Below, in pieces: positions 1-12,113 of a stretch of 64,000 bases of DNA. Numbering within the stretch: position 1 is the stretch's first letter; the number at the start of each line of letters is the position of its first letter. The notes under the pieces are model-generated. The model saw only the letters and a program-made list of their open reading frames with translations. It did no database searches and was not told the origin of the DNA. The stretch lies in the NCBI GenBank assembly GCA_022925895.1, contig JAKSYS010000221.1, positions 1 through 64,000 on the forward strand, written 5' to 3'. Source of the stretch: Fragilaria crotonensis (Eukaryota > Bacillariophyta > Fragilariophyceae > Fragilariales > Fragilariaceae). The translations under genes and the position numbers were made by a program.

Positions 1-3
1 CAG

Positions 4-406
4 ACTTGAGAGTCGCTGCCGGAGGCTGTACTCTAAACGTAGCTACTAGTATTCGGTACCGTACCGTAGGACAGTAGATTCGCGAAGTTTTCTCTACACT
101 AACAGTAAGTGCTTGGGAGAGCCTTTCACAAATAGTAGGTCCTAGAATTATAAACTAAAATGTAGCAAATAAAGTGAGCTTTGAAATGGCTCAAGAGATA
201 TGTCAGGTAGATCATATCAAGTGAATTCACCTCATTGGATGAGGTGAAATAAGCAACATTTCATATCTTGTCAATCTTGACAAGTAGCTAATTATACCGT
301 CCACATTTAGAATCGTGCATTGTTCTGTCACATGTATGACCTCACAGTACGATGACGTACGCTGCGAAGCAGCACAGTACAGTCGTTTCAGTCGTCAGTT
401 TTAACT
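4..406 (-). repeat. 3' LTR of copia element 1
   Basis: Direct repeat of 6889-7295, beginning acttgagag and ending ttttaact on the plus strand. It is 403 bp against 407 bp in the other copy. Differences include single-base indels and substitutions, for example gtaggtcc against gtagatcc. The ends are set by where similarity stops and by the tccag flank; they do not show the usual TG...CA termini, so the exact edge could be off by a base or two. Confidence 0.85.
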
Positions 407-420
407 CTCCCTTTCATTCA
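407..420 (-). other. Polypurine tract of copia element 1
   Basis: Read on the minus strand this is a purine run containing gaaagggag that directly abuts the start of the 3' LTR. That is the expected position of the plus-strand primer for reverse transcription. Confidence 0.6.
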
Positions 421-502
421 TGGAAGCAGACAATGATTAATATGCAATAGATACGAGTTGAACAACGGATGCAGTCCAAACAAGAGCACAGAGTTGAGTA
501 AG

Positions 503-3500
503 TTACCATCCTTGAACGAGTCGGCGAACTCGTTCGAAGCTTTCGCGATTCAGGCCTTTGGTGAGCATGTCAGCCCACTGTTCCTGAGTATCGACTTTGA
601 TGATTGCGATGGTGCCGTCGCGAACGTGTGCCCAAAAGAAATGCCATTTGACCTGAAAGTACTTCGTTCGATTGGTAATTCTTTGGTTGGTTGCCAAAAG
701 AAGTGCGCCGTTGTTGTCTTCGAACACACGACACTTAACGGTGGACGTGAGGGTATCAGGAAGTTGCAAGCCATTAATGAGTTCGATGAGCATGGCCCGC
801 AATGGAAGGAGCGTTCGCATGGCAGAGCTGAGCGCGGAGTACTCAGCTTCGAGCGTCGACAGAGATATTTCGGACTGGAGATGCGATTTCCAAAGGATCG
901 GGCATCCTCCGAGAGTTATGATGTATCCTGTCCTTGACTTTGCGGAGCTTGGCGAGGAGTCCGGGTCACGACGATGCAATCCTGCGAAGTCAGCGTCCAC
1001 ATAGCAGTCCATGGTGAGGTCGCCGGTCGGCTTGACGATCATACCCTTATCATACGTCCTTTGGAGGTAACGAACGATCGTCTTGATTGCGGAGGCGTGA
1101 CTCTTCTTCGGGTTGTGAGAGAATCGAGCAACCTGACTGACTGCGAACGCAATATCGGGGCGAGTATTCGTCGAAAGGTAGAGGAGCATTCCAACCACAG
1201 AGCGATAGCTCCAAGACTCTTGCATCGGAGGGCCTTCGGGGTCGATTCCCAAAGCGGCTTGTCCAGCGGGGGTCCAATTGCTATTGCTCATCTTCATCCC
1301 TGTTGCCTCTTGAATCTTCTGAATTAGACCTTTCTGTGTGAGCGTCAGAGTGCCATTCTTGGGATCCTTCACGAAGTTGATGCCCAAGAAGTCAGTGAAG
1401 GTTCCTTCCTTTGTGAAACTGAAACCTTTGGCATCGAGATTCGCAAATAATTTGTCGAGATCGCGTTGGTTCGAGAAAGCGATGCCCAAATCGTCAACGT
1501 AGATGACGACCATAATAGTGTCCTTGTAAAGAAGACACGGGTCATTAGCACAGCTCTTGAACCCTTCGTCGCGTAGTGCATCGGACAGATGTTCATACCA
1601 GAGTCGCGGTGCGACACTCAAACCGTAGAGACTTTTCAAGAGTTGCAGACACGTAGATGACCCATGTTCGGAACGAAAGCCTCGAGGCAAGTGAATCCAT
1701 ACTGGATCGGTGAGTGGGGCCTGTACAAATGCACTGCTGAAATCGATAGTGCAAGTTTGCCAAGCAAGTGTGAGTGACAGTACCAGAAACAACCGTACCG
1801 TACTCCAAGCCACGACTGGGGCAAACGTTTCTTGCTCAGTTTCCTGCAAGTCACCTCGTACGCAGTACCGTGCCTTGTACTTGCTTATGGCACCGTCAGG
1901 CGTGCGTTTACGCCGAAAGACCCAAGTACCTGGCAGGATTCGTGACTTTGCATCGGCAGTTGGTACTTCTTTCCAAGTCCCATTTTTCTCCAACGACTTG
2001 ATTTCGGCCTCTGCAGCCCTCAACCAATTTTGGATGTTCTCGACGTCCGACATGGCTTCTTCGAAGGTCAAAGTGTCGGGGTCGCTCACGCTTGCCTTGT
2101 TCGCTTGTGACATGGCGCTGCTGTCTTCAATGGCTTCGGTGAGGAGCCAATCGAAGATGATGTCATCCATTGTAAACAAGTAACCTCTCCCCTTGTTGGC
2201 CGTCGTATCCGAGACGGTCGGGAGCCTTGCGAGTGCGAGTTGAACGACGAGGTGAGTGCCTTTGCTGTTCGTTGGGTGCCTGCCTTGTGACGGCTTCAAT
2301 CTCATCGTGCGTTTCGATTGAGGCAGGGGATGGAATGTCATGAGATGCAGGGCGAAGTGGAGACTTGAACAGTTGCGTCGGTGACGGAGGCTGAAGATCC
2401 TGAATCAAGCGAGGCGGAGACGTCGCAGCTGGAGTTGCTGGAGGGGGGCTCTCCCTTGGAGTTGACAACGGTGTTGAGGGAGCAGGAAAGGGAGATTGCG
2501 TCGTCTCGTCGTTGACTGAGAGTTGACGTTGCGTTGCGACAATAGGAGTTCTTGTCGGAGGAGGTTCGACAGGTAACGCAGCCGGTGGAGTTGCTTCGTC
2601 GATGGCGGTCGCGATGCGTTGCTGTTGCGAAAGTACGTCTTGCTCTTTCTCGAAATTTTCAGTCTCAACAATCAACCGCTCTTGGTCCTCGTCGTCAAGA
2701 ATGTATTGATAGGTTGAGTCGCGAAACATTCGCTTCCAACTGTCGGCGTTAAAGTTCGGAAGGTCGTCGACGGAGGCTGGAACAGTCGCAAACCAATCGT
2801 CGAAGACGACGTGGAATTGCGGTGTTATATAACCCGTTTGAGGGTTAAAGAACAATTGGGACCGTGATGGCGTGCTTCGGCGAGAACCCCATGTTGATCG
2901 TTCGAGTTGACCGCGGAGTCCAGCGAGGCAACTTTTTGCCATCGGATATCATCTTGTCCAAGACATAGACAGGGCAACCCCAAACGTGGAGATTGTTCAG
3001 CTTTCGCTGCTCCCATCGTGTTTTGGTGAACAGGTCGGCAGGACATAAGCCAGTTCTTGGATCAGGAACATGGTTGACCAAAAAGACTGCGTGATTGACT
3101 GCCAAGGGCCAAAGTGTTGCGTCCGCGATCGATGGCCAATGAATCGCCGCGTGAAGCATCATCGTGCGAGCGATCGCCATGATTGTTCGGATGTTTCTTT
3201 CCGCAATGCCGTTGTGGTGATGTGCACCAACACCGGCGAACCTCATGATCTGCGAGAACGTTGAGAGGTTGCGAGTGTATTCAGCGGATGTGAAAATCTT
3301 GGAATTGTCGGCCAGGTACTCTTGCGGCACAACTCCATACTGGCGGCAGGTAAGTTCGAACTTTTCCTTTGCTTTCAACGTCTCGTGTGTGTTGAGGTTG
3401 ACTTGGAGTTCGACATGGACGAAACCGGAGGCGTGGTCCACGAAGATGCAACCTCCCGTGTACATCTCGTCGGCTTTGGTTTTCCAGCGGAGGTAGAAGT

Positions 3501-4745
3501 CGTCCTCGCGTGCTGCAGATGAAGTGATCGACAGAGATTCGATGCCCGGGAATGACGTTGTCGGCCTTGAGGATGTTCGTTCGGTCGCGAATGATGGTTG
3601 ACGGCGTTGAACCAGGGATAGGACGTCGATGCTGCTTGCCGTACTGGCAAGCTGCACACTGGAAGGTTCGTCAGCTTGCAGGCTGCGGAATGAAGTCGGC
3701 GACTTGCTTCCGTTTGACTCAAGACTCCAGTTCTCAACAAGAACTGGATCTTCTTGAATCCAATGTGTCCGAGGCGATAATGCCATCGCAGAAGTTCCTT
3801 TTCGGCTTCGCTGAGGTTGTGATTCGTCTCGTGGACCTCAGTGATCGTTGCGACGAGTGCGTCGGCCGCTTTGAAAGGATCCTGACCGTTGAAGGCGTCG
3901 GACGTTGGCAGGTTGTTCTGCGTTCACGAGTACCATAACTGCTCCTCGACTTGAGTCGCCAGGAACGCCGCTCAAGGTAAGTCGATTCGATTCGACTTTG
4001 ATCGTCTCGCCTTGTAAGTTTGCAGGAGACTTGTGGTTGAAGGCGAACTTTGATGCCGGGTACGTAGAAAGCGGGAACCTTGATCATTCGCAGGTTGCCG
4101 TTCGTGTCGTGAACTGCCCAAGTGACTTCGCCTTGACCCTTGATTTGAAGTCCGCGGGCTATTCCCTTGAGTTGGGTGATAGTGCCGGGGTTCGCATCGT
4201 GCCTTGAAAGTCTTCAGGGTCGGGCGAAATGGAGATGCTCGCGCCAGAATCCCAAATGATGGGAGCACTGTTCGTCGCACTTCAAGAGCGTTTCGCATGC
4301 GTGCTGGCGCTTGCAATGCCATTCGAAGCGTGGCGGTGCAAGCGAGATTGACGTGGAGATGATCTTGTGAGCAGCGTTGCGTTGCTGTGTCGTCCATGGC
4401 GCAGGGACGAATGCATCAGGGGCGCCGTCGGCAGGAACGGGATGGTATTTCGGTCGACGTGCTGGCTTTTTGCGTTGAGTTTGCGAGCGACGACTCGAAG
4501 TCCGAACTCTCCCTTGTTGAGCGCATTCGTTGCGTATGGAGAGCGACGCGTGCGAAGGCGTTGCGTCTGACGTTGGAGCAACAACGTTCGCGTCTTCAAT
4601 TCGTCAAGGTCGCGAAGACTTGTCTGCCTTTCGAGGGTTGGTGCGATGGGTGCGTTCCGATGACGTCGTTTGCGAAGACGATAGGGAAGAGGGTCCACAC
4701 CCTTGCGACGTTGCGTTTCACGTTGGGGCTTGGCGAGTGACGTCT
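503..4745 (-). pseudogene. Interrupted pol polyprotein of copia element 1
   Basis: Pol of a Ty1/copia element in at least four reading-frame pieces. The protease active site Asp-Ser-Gly-Ala-Ser lies at about 4237-4251. The integrase core is in the piece 3786-2845 and ends with a typical copia integrase-to-RT linker, which continues in another frame at 2942-2163. Reverse transcriptase and RNase H occupy 2341-503, with the catalytic Tyr-Val-Asp-Asp box and a C-terminal RNase H carrying the conserved Ser-Thr-x-Glu-Ala-Glu-Tyr segment. One break near 2852 looks like a single extra T in a T run; another lies near 2185 and another near 4050-4220. This is either decay or sequence error. The domain order is certain; activity of this copy is unlikely as written. 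Confidence 0.85.
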
Positions 4746-6605
4746 TCAGAGCTTGGCGAAACGTCTGCGTTGCTTGCGAGTGAACGAAGTGCTCGCGTTT
4801 GCATTTGTTTCTTGTTGGCAGGCTTCGTCTGGCTTCCAGAAAGGAGCAACCAGAAGTGCGAGCCAGAGGGCAGGAGCAAGGAGCAACGTTGGTTGCTCGC
4901 GGAGCACTTGACGAAGTGAGCCGATGACCCACGTCAAGAGCGACATCCATGGGGTTGATCGTAGCACTTGGAGTGCCAAGTTTGCGAACTTTGGTGCGAC
5001 GAGGCAAAAGATCACAGAATAAACCAATAGAATCGTTGCCTTTGAGAACAAGAACGCGTAGATTGATTCCATGCTTGTAGGTTGATCTTTCCTTATGGGG
5101 TCGTTGAAGTCAAACATCCACACCGATGGGTCGGCGACAGAGAATGCAGAGAGATTAGCTTGAGCCGTTGGGGTGGAGGCTGGCACATTGTTGCGGCGTT
5201 GTCCCGTGTGGGTTGCGGTTGTGTGCGTCGTTGTCCAACGACGGCATTTTTCACACCAATTGAACGCCTTGTCCTTCACCTTTTTGGACGTCGCAGTTCC
5301 AGGAGGTGGGGGTACCGTGCGCCAAGACTGAGTTTTGTGAGCTCCAGTTGCGTTGGTTGGAGTTCCGTTTCCAGGGACATTCTTGCGACCATTTTTATTC
5401 TTTTCCGGACACTTGTTGGACCAATGACCTGGTTTGCCACAGTTGTGACAATTGCCCTTCTTTGGCGTGTCCTGGCGAGGCGTCTGAGATTGGATCAGAT
5501 TTAGAACTTCAGCTCGCGTGATTGCAGAACCTTCTGGCAGAGCGACATTTCCAAACGTCGCTGACGGAACACGAGTGTCAGTGGCATGACTGGCTGGTGG
5601 CCATTCCTTCCTGTCGTACTGGAGGCGATATGCGTCTTCCGCTTGACGACAAATATCCTGGTAAGTCAATTTTTCGGTCACCATGTGCACTTGAGCCGCT
5701 GACTTCTCTTTGTACCCAATATCAAGCAGAGCCTGGTCGAGCTTCTGTTTCGTTGCGCGCAGCTGAAAACGGAAGTCTTCGTTGCCTGATCCACCAGCGA
5801 GTAGGAAGGCCTTAAGCATCGTAAGTGTCAAGTTGTGGTCGTATTGACCAGCCGTTGTCAACTCACGAGCGTCCTTGCGGAAATCAGATGCGAGCAACTC
5901 CAGATTCTCTCCGGCGTACTGCGATGGATGGCGGGCCTTGATCGCAGCCTTCAAGTCTTCAAAGCGTTCGATGGACGTAGATTGAATGGTCTTGATGAGT
6001 TGCAACCAGACAATATGAAACGAGTCCGAGTCTTCTGTCTTTTCTTGAATTTTGCTCATGAGAGCGGGGACGAGCGACAAGAGCACGAACTTGACAGCGG
6101 CGCGATCATTGCTCTTGTCGTACTTGTCGTACAACATGAGCTGTTCGGCACTGAGAGCTTTGGCAGTTTGGATTGTGTAGCGAGAGTGGCTTTTGACGAC
6201 ATTTGTCATCAGCAGCTCGTTCTCGGGGTCGGGAAGGTATGCGATACTGTCCATCCCACAATCGGTGAGATGATCCCAAACGGCGTTTTGGAAATCAACA
6301 AGACTGCTGGTCGGGGAAAAGGGGGTAGGCAAGCCAGTGCGGCGGTAGTTGTAACCTTTTTGCGAAGCACCGGCGTGGACGGGTCGGAGTTGGTTTGGGG
6401 AAGTGAGTTCGTCGCTGGCGCTTGGATCGAGACCGATCCAGCCAGCAAGCGGCTTCCCTCCGGTCCAGGCGGACCAGTCGTCCTTGGAGAGCAAGACGAC
6501 GTTACCCATGATGGGTTTTACGGGTCTGTCGGAGGTGACGGGGTCACTGACAGGTGTCGGAGACGTGGTGGTGACGGGGTCACCAGTAGGAGTCGGAGAC
6601 GCCAT
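4746..6605 (-). CDS. Gag protein of copia element 1
   Basis: An open frame of 619 codons starting with ATG at 6605. The N-terminal half is a copia-type gag core. A CCHC zinc knuckle (Cys-His-Asn-Cys...His...Cys), used to bind RNA, lies near the middle, around 5400-5440, and is followed by a second Cys/His cluster near 5230-5270. After the knuckle the protein has two long hydrophobic stretches, around 4810-5060, which is not usual for gag. The frame ends in a basic tail just before pol, so pol would need frameshifting or a separate message. This is the only intact gene of the element. Confidence 0.8.
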   Translation of the reverse strand: MASPTPTGDPVTTTSPTPVSDPVTSDRPVKPIMGNVVLLSKDDWSAWTGGKPLAGWIGLDPSASDELTSPNQLRPVHAGASQKGYNYRRTGLPTPFSPTSSLVDFQNAVWDHLTDCGMDSIAYLPDPENELLMTNVVKSHSRYTIQTAKALSAEQLMLYDKYDKSNDRAAVKFVLLSLVPALMSKIQEKTEDSDSFHIVWLQLIKTIQSTSIERFEDLKAAIKARHPSQYAGENLELLASDFRKDARELTTAGQYDHNLTLTMLKAFLLAGGSGNEDFRFQLRATKQKLDQALLDIGYKEKSAAQVHMVTEKLTYQDICRQAEDAYRLQYDRKEWPPASHATDTRVPSATFGNVALPEGSAITRAEVLNLIQSQTPRQDTPKKGNCHNCGKPGHWSNKCPEKNKNGRKNVPGNGTPTNATGAHKTQSWRTVPPPPGTATSKKVKDKAFNWCEKCRRWTTTHTTATHTGQRRNNVPASTPTAQANLSAFSVADPSVWMFDFNDPIRKDQPTSMESIYAFLFSKATILLVYSVIFCLVAPKFANLALQVLRSTPWMSLLTWVIGSLRQVLREQPTLLLAPALWLALLVAPFWKPDEACQQETNANASTSFTRKQRRRFAKL

Positions 6606-6888
6606 CTTGGACTAACGCGGAGCGTGTTTTGGGGTGCTGGGAGCAATGAACACGGAGTGTTGACGTTGGAGAACGTGCGTCGCTAGATCGACGGTAGTGA
6701 GTAGTCTAGTCGGGGACTAGATAGACAGTCGAACGGAGTTGACTGGGCTGCAGCGGAGAACAGGTACTGTCGAGTACTTGTCGGATCGGAGATCGGAGGA
6801 GAGCTTTGGTAAAGCTCTAGTAGTCCTTGGGAAGGAGTTGGCTTGAAGAAGCGTTAGGGTGTTAGCCTATAATTTGGGCAAAATAACC

Positions 6889-7295
6889 ACTTGAGAGTCG
6901 CTGCCGGAGGCTGTACTCTAAACGTAGCTACTAGTATTCGGTACCGTACCGTAGGACAGTAGATTCGCGAAGGTTTTCTCTACACTAACAGTAAGTGCTT
7001 GGGAGAGCCTTTCACAAATAGTAGATCCTAGAATTATAAACTAAAATGTAGCAAATAAAGTGAGCTTTGAAATGGCTCAAGAGACATGTCAGGTAGGTCA
7101 TGTCAAAGTGAATTCACCTCATTGGATGAGGTGAAATAAGCAACATTTCATATCTTGTCAATCTTGACAAGTAGCTAATTGTACCGTCCACATTTAGAAT
7201 CGTGCATTGTTCTGTTTCACATGAATGATCTCACAGTACAACGACGTACGCTGCGAAGCAGCACAGTACGGTCGTTTCAGTCGTCAGTTTTAACT
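6889..7295 (-). repeat. 5' LTR of copia element 1
   Basis: Copy of 4-406; on the minus strand it is upstream of gag and so holds the element's promoter. On the gag side the sequence just inside the LTR reads ggttattttgccc on the minus strand, where a tRNA primer site is expected. I could not match it to a particular tRNA. The outer side ends at tccag. Confidence 0.85.
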
Positions 7296-7522
7296 TCCAG
7301 TACCGTAGTAATTCGGCACGTTCACATTACAAATACTTGTTCTGTACCTGGGGTACTTGTATGATACATGTACAATGTACAGTACCGGTACCAGGCTGCA
7401 TGGCAGAGGTGCGTTCCCGGATGTCCCCAGAAACTCGGACACGTCACCACCAACCAACGGAGTAATAGCGACACCAGAAATCGCCAGCAATCGTACTTGG
7501 GTATTGCCACTTGCTAATCACC

Positions 7523-8952
7523 ATGACGGCTGCTGCGTCTGAGTCTGTTTCGGCTGTCGCGTCCGACGACAAGAAGGATGATACAACAACTATCAATTCT
7601 ACATCAGTTGCTCCTGCAGGACAACTGTCATCTGATCCACCAGCCGAACGAAAGAAACGCGGTGCTAGTCGTCAACTAACCAAGGATGATGGCGACGACG
7701 ATGATGATGACGATAATGATGACGCAGCGGGTCCAAACTCTAGAGGAGAATCCTTTCAGAAGGCAGACGCGGCAACTTTGGCGCAACGTAGAATTGTCAA
7801 GGTGAAGCGACCTACGACTACAACAACAACACCTGCAGATGGAACGGCGGCTACTAATGGCGGCGAAATTCAGGAGGGCCATGGCGACGCGTCCACAACA
7901 ACAACCAACAAATCCAATCCATTTGCCAATGCTCTCAGTGGTTTCGGATCGACTACCGCGACGACAAGTAGTACTGGATTCTCTGGATTTAGGTTCAATA
8001 CTACACCTGCAGGTACTGGCAATGCGTCAACGTTTACAACCACATTGACGAATAGCAATACCAGTAGTAGTGCCGACAACAGCACTTCTGCCAATGGAAC
8101 TGGATTCCTCAGCTTTGGAGCAGCTGCCGCGTCTTCCGCACCAATTCTTGGCTTTGGTGCCGCCTTTGGGAGCAGCAGCACCAGCATTTTGGCGACGCCG
8201 CCGACGATCAAATTTGGATTTGCGTCGTCGACTGCGGCGTCCACCAGCGGCATCTTCAGCTGCGGCTGGGGCGTTAGGTGAAGAATCAGCGTCGGCTTCA
8301 AACTCGGTCCCTTTATTGCCGTCCGATGCGGAAGTTACGAATGGTGAAGAGGGTGAGGAATTACTATTTGAAACGAGAAGCAAATCGTTCCAGCTCGTTA
8401 CGCTAGATGATACCAATGATGATGATAACTTACGAAGAATTCAATCCCTCCGACTGTTACAATGTCAGTGCCTCCCTCATCTGCGACGGCACCCTCTACT
8501 ACGGCGCCCAAGGCGACAGAGGAAAAGACGGAAAAGGAGGATGGCCTCACCAATGAAAACGATGGAAAGGTTGATTCAGAAGAAAAGAGCACGCCTGCTG
8601 ATGAAAGGAATCATCTGATTCAAGCCAACAACAAAAACAACAACAACGATGGAGCGAATTGGGCATTGGCCCGCTCCGAGTGCTGCGTCATCGTCAGAGT
8701 CGCAAGGCTCGTGTCGTCCAGCGACGCGAGAATGCCGCCGGCGGGCAGGGGAACAAATTGCTGCTCAATACGGTACTGAACGCCAATTCCAAATTGACGC
8801 GCCCGTCCGATAAGCATGTGCAGCTCGTCACGGTGGGGACGCGACAGGGGGCAGCCGCGTCCTTCTTGTTCAAGGTGAGGAATCCGGCCGATGCGAAGAT
8901 GTTGGAAGGGGCGCTACAGGAGGTGATTGATTCCGTGGATGATGCGAAATGA
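7523..8952 (+). CDS. NUP50: NUP50-like nucleoporin with FG repeats and RanBD1 domain, interrupted
   Basis: Nuclear pore or nuclear transport protein. The ATG at 7523 follows cacc and gives a Ser/Thr-rich N-terminus with an acidic Asp run. Next comes a region with several Phe-Gly dipeptides set in Thr/Ser/Asn-rich sequence (about 7900-8250), the kind of segment that contacts import receptors. The C-terminus is a Ran-binding domain: a start resembling Leu-Phe-Glu-Thr-Arg-Ser-Lys near 8365-8390, the signature Trp-Ser-Glu-Leu-Gly-Ile-Gly with Leu-Arg-His near 8650-8690, and the closing helix to the stop at 8950-8952. The reading frame changes near 8255, 8428 and 8650. The 70-residue acidic insert between the last two lies where other RanBD1 domains have only a few residues, so it may be an intron; otherwise these are indels. 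Family call firm, exon structure unresolved. Confidence 0.7.
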
Positions 8953-9342
8953 GAAAAGGAACGGAATACTATGTTCGAGTAGGAGAGGAGGCAAGTGCGT
9001 CGGATACGCAACAGGTGCGACAAAATTCATGATCATGATTAGAATAGTTGCTCGTAGGATTACACGCCTAAATCTCAATATGCTCTAATGCTGTCGTTGT
9101 TATGGAAGCCTGCAATGAGACATCAATACACAAGGAGTATACAGCCGACGGTAATCCTGAATCTAAGCACTATTTCTATTGTGTTCGACCTATGATTTAG
9201 CAAGACGATGCACCATATGGGGGCAAAGTAGGTATCGTGTCGCGCTGCACTTGCCACCATGAGAACCCCAAATTCCAAAGTGACGGCTTCTCCCATGATG
9301 CTGCATTAACCATGATTGCATGCACTTTAGTTGTATTCTGAA
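8953..9342. other. Intergenic, nothing recognised
   Basis: Space between the stop codons of two convergent genes. I see no coding potential, repeat or RNA gene. Confidence 0.5.
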
Positions 9343-10499
9343 TTACCCACGCCACTGAGTACTATCCTGGGGCAATGATCCAGTACGAACTCGTCTTGTA
9401 CACGTTCCGCGACCATTGATTGTGGCGGTTCCTCCTGGAACGTCCGGGGAAAGTGTCGTGGTGGATGTGGATCCCAAATCGCTCCATCGTCGCATAAATG
9501 TATTCCCCAATGTCTGAACGGCTGCGGCATCGGCTTCCCCCAACATGCGTGCCATCAATTTGGGTAGTAACGTTTGTTGTTCGGATATACGTCGCAATTC
9601 TTCGTCATCGACGCCTTGCTTGGATTCGTCAACAATGGCGCGATGCAATCGTCTCACTCGTTCGAATCGACGGCACGAGTGCAACGCAGATCCAGAACGT
9701 TCCAGTCCACGTCTCGAGTGACCGTGAGCACACCACAGTGCAAGTCCCTGTCACGAATTTTGCAACCGCAAAAAAAAGGGGAAAGCACGTGTGTGTGAGT
9801 GAGTCTTGAGTCTTGATTTGACAGCAGACACGTAAAGATTCCATGGAGATGTCGCACATGTGTGCCACAGAGTTATGAAGCAGACACGACTGCGACAACG
9901 GCAACCTAGTCGAGTGAGATAAGACGAAAAAAACGTACCGAATCGAACACCATCGAATCAAGGTATGGATCCGCATCTTGGACCGAGTCGACCTTGCTTG
10001 ATACGAGTTCTGCTTGCAAGTATGCTTCTTCCAGTCCAGAGGTTAGCGCGGGATGTTGGCGAACTTGTCGGGCAATGTTCTTTGCGGTATCAGAGAAATT
10101 AGCGTAATCCCGTTCGCTCCACCATAGCGCATTTCGTTGCTCTGATTCCATTTCATGCGGTAGAGGCAAGTATGCAATCACTGTGTGCGGCTGTTCCTGT
10201 TGTTGTGTGGTTCGAATCGCATCATCGTCGTCGTCGTCCACGAAGCGAACTTGTTTGCTAGCGCTTGTGGACACGCAACAGGAAGAGAAGTCTGTGCTCA
10301 CAGTATTGTTGGAACCATCGAGATCGGATTGTTGGGAGGAATCCATTTCGTGGAGACTCTCTCTGTTAGATCGCAGCTCACTCTTTTCGGAACAGGAACC
10401 AGAGCCTTGGCGATGTACGGATGATGCCTGAAATGGTGATGTTGGTTCAACTACTGTTGCACGCTTATCTGGAAAGACTGCTCTCAGGCCTGTTGGCAT
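9343..10499 (-). CDS. Two-exon protein of unknown function, diatom-type
   Basis: Exon 1 runs from ATG at 10499 to 9939, with a donor GTACGT at 9938. Exon 2 runs 9747-9343 after an acceptor at 9749-9748. Both junctions are in phase 0 and give 321 residues. The N-terminal third is Ser-rich and low in complexity. A short acidic patch (six Asp near 10220) follows a Val-Arg-Phe motif. The middle has a Trp-Trp-Ser-Glu-Arg-Asp-Tyr segment, and exon 2 opens with Arg-Arg-Gly-Leu-Glu-Arg followed by basic helical sequence. From memory, diatom genomes carry many small proteins with a Val-Arg-Phe opening, a Trp-containing acidic core and a Arg-Gly-Leu-Glu motif. None has a known function to my knowledge. 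No signal peptide or membrane segment is seen. Confidence 0.65.
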
Positions 10500-12113
10500 G
10501 ACTTCTACGGTCCATCATACCTCTCTCTCTCTCTTTGCACTGCGTGCGATAACGTAGAGTCGATCGCACAGAGGTTGTCAGTTGTCACGCTTGTCGCTCC
10601 AGTCCAATAATCTGTGTAGGAGCGAAAATACTAAATCGTTTTCACGATCTGCTGCATTTCCCCTGAAATGCATGTCTTTCGAGTGTAGTGCAATCTGCAC
10701 TCGTTCCGTTTTCGGACAACAGATGAGAATTATAAATGTTGTTTGTATTTGTCTGACCTGCTCCAACACACGTCAAGTTTTTGAGGATTTATGTGTGTCC
10801 TCAATACTATAACCTACTTGCAAAATTTCTTTCCTTCGAGAATTCAATTTGTCGAGCAGAAACTTCAATGACATTCTCTGATTTGTACGTACTTACCCCA
10901 ATATGTGATTCTCCGAGTCCTTCGGAGGATTCATTCCCATGACAGCGGTTGCGTACGTCATAAATGTTAATCGGGGTTCTTGTTGGTTTGATTCCTTATA
11001 CATATTAACATTTATCGGATCAATTATAAACTCTCCATTGTCATTTATCCACTCGAGGGACTCAATATGTCTCAAGCACAAATAAATCTACACATAGTTC
11101 CAGTTCGGACCTGGTCGGATACGCTTTCTCCGGACCGCGATCCTGGACATTTTTGAGTGCGATTGCGACAGATGTGCCCTTTCGAAACTAGAATCAGACT
11201 TCGCAACCAACAAGATCCAATGGATGAACATATATACATACTAGTCTGGAGTACTATGTGAAATACTCCGACTGCGAGGGAGGATACTCTCTTAGTATTT
11301 CGATTGCGGTCAAGAACTCCGTGAGCTTTCATAATTGTTGCTGTCGCCTCACATTGCATTTTGTCTGGGATTGAAAGCTGCATTTCGCCCAAAACGTGAT
11401 GGTCGTTGTTTGTACGTAGGTCGACGTACAGAAGCAGAATGACACGTTATCTCAGTCTCGAACATGCTACTGACAGCAACCTACGACCAGTACTATTACT
11501 ACAGAAGTGTTAATAAATTACTACAAGTATGCAATACATGGATTCGGGTACAATACTATTGAACAAGTAGTGCATCGGCGATAGCCTGAACTGCGTTTGG
11601 GAGGTGCTACTAGGGAAGAGCTGCTACTGGTTAACCTGTTGTCTCAAGTCTGACTGACAGCGTACTCTTTGTTTTGCGTTTTGTCTCCTGCTGATGACTT
11701 ATATAGAAACTAAGAGTAGTTACCGTAGTAGAGGGCAACATAGTTGCTATTAACAGAAAATGAAATCGAATCGCGTAGGCAATATCACATACTAGGTGTG
11801 CTGAGACGCCAATGTTCTGCGGCAGTGCTGAATACGCGCCATCAAGTGTAAGGGTTAGGTGTTAGGTGTTAAAAGTTACTAATCAGGTACTGGAGTACTC
11901 TCTAGCACCGGGACCCGGGAACGTTGTTACAACCCTCGAAAATAGCGGAACCAACGGTTCGTAATCCCTCGTCCAAAATAATGATGATATGGCCACGAGG
12001 AAGTGTCAGTACTACAGCGCTTGCGTTCAAGTTATCCAGGATGGTACAGAATTTTGCTCGACTACTATTATGACAAATGACAGAAGTGCCGTATCATCTC
12101 ATCATTCATCTCT
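10500..12113. other. Intergenic, no gene supported
   Basis: 1.6 kb with only short, unconvincing frames on both strands. Contains a CT run just upstream of the 9343-10499 gene (10520-10535), probably in its promoter, and a small tandem of gttaggt units near 11855-11875. Nothing else recognised. Confidence 0.5.

Larger units (their letters stand above)
1..7300 (-). mobile_element. Ty1/copia LTR retrotransposon, element 1
   Basis: A full-length element read on the minus strand: 5' LTR at 6889-7295, gag, pol (protease, integrase, reverse transcriptase, RNase H), polypurine tract, 3' LTR at 4-406. Integrase precedes reverse transcriptase, which is the copia order. The right flank is tccag (7296-7300). 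The window begins with cag directly before the left LTR, consistent with a 5-bp target duplication cut by the window edge. The two LTRs differ at several positions, including small indels, so this copy looks older than element 2. Pol is split over several frames, so this copy as written could not make its own enzymes. Confidence 0.9.

Noticed and set aside
458-937. Plus-strand frame of 159 codons over the RNase H region
   Set aside because: Antisense shadow of element 1 pol with a TTG start.
5835-6686. 283-codon plus-strand frame opposite gag
   Set aside because: Antisense to the intact gag frame, which has the zinc knuckle; composition fits a shadow.
9660-9672. gttcgaatcg resembling a tRNA B box
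   Set aside because: Lies inside exon 2 of the unknown gene; no cloverleaf or A box at the right distance. No tRNA gene found in the window.
11855-11875. gttaggt tandem units resembling a telomere-like repeat
   Set aside because: Too few and imperfect copies to support an interstitial telomere.
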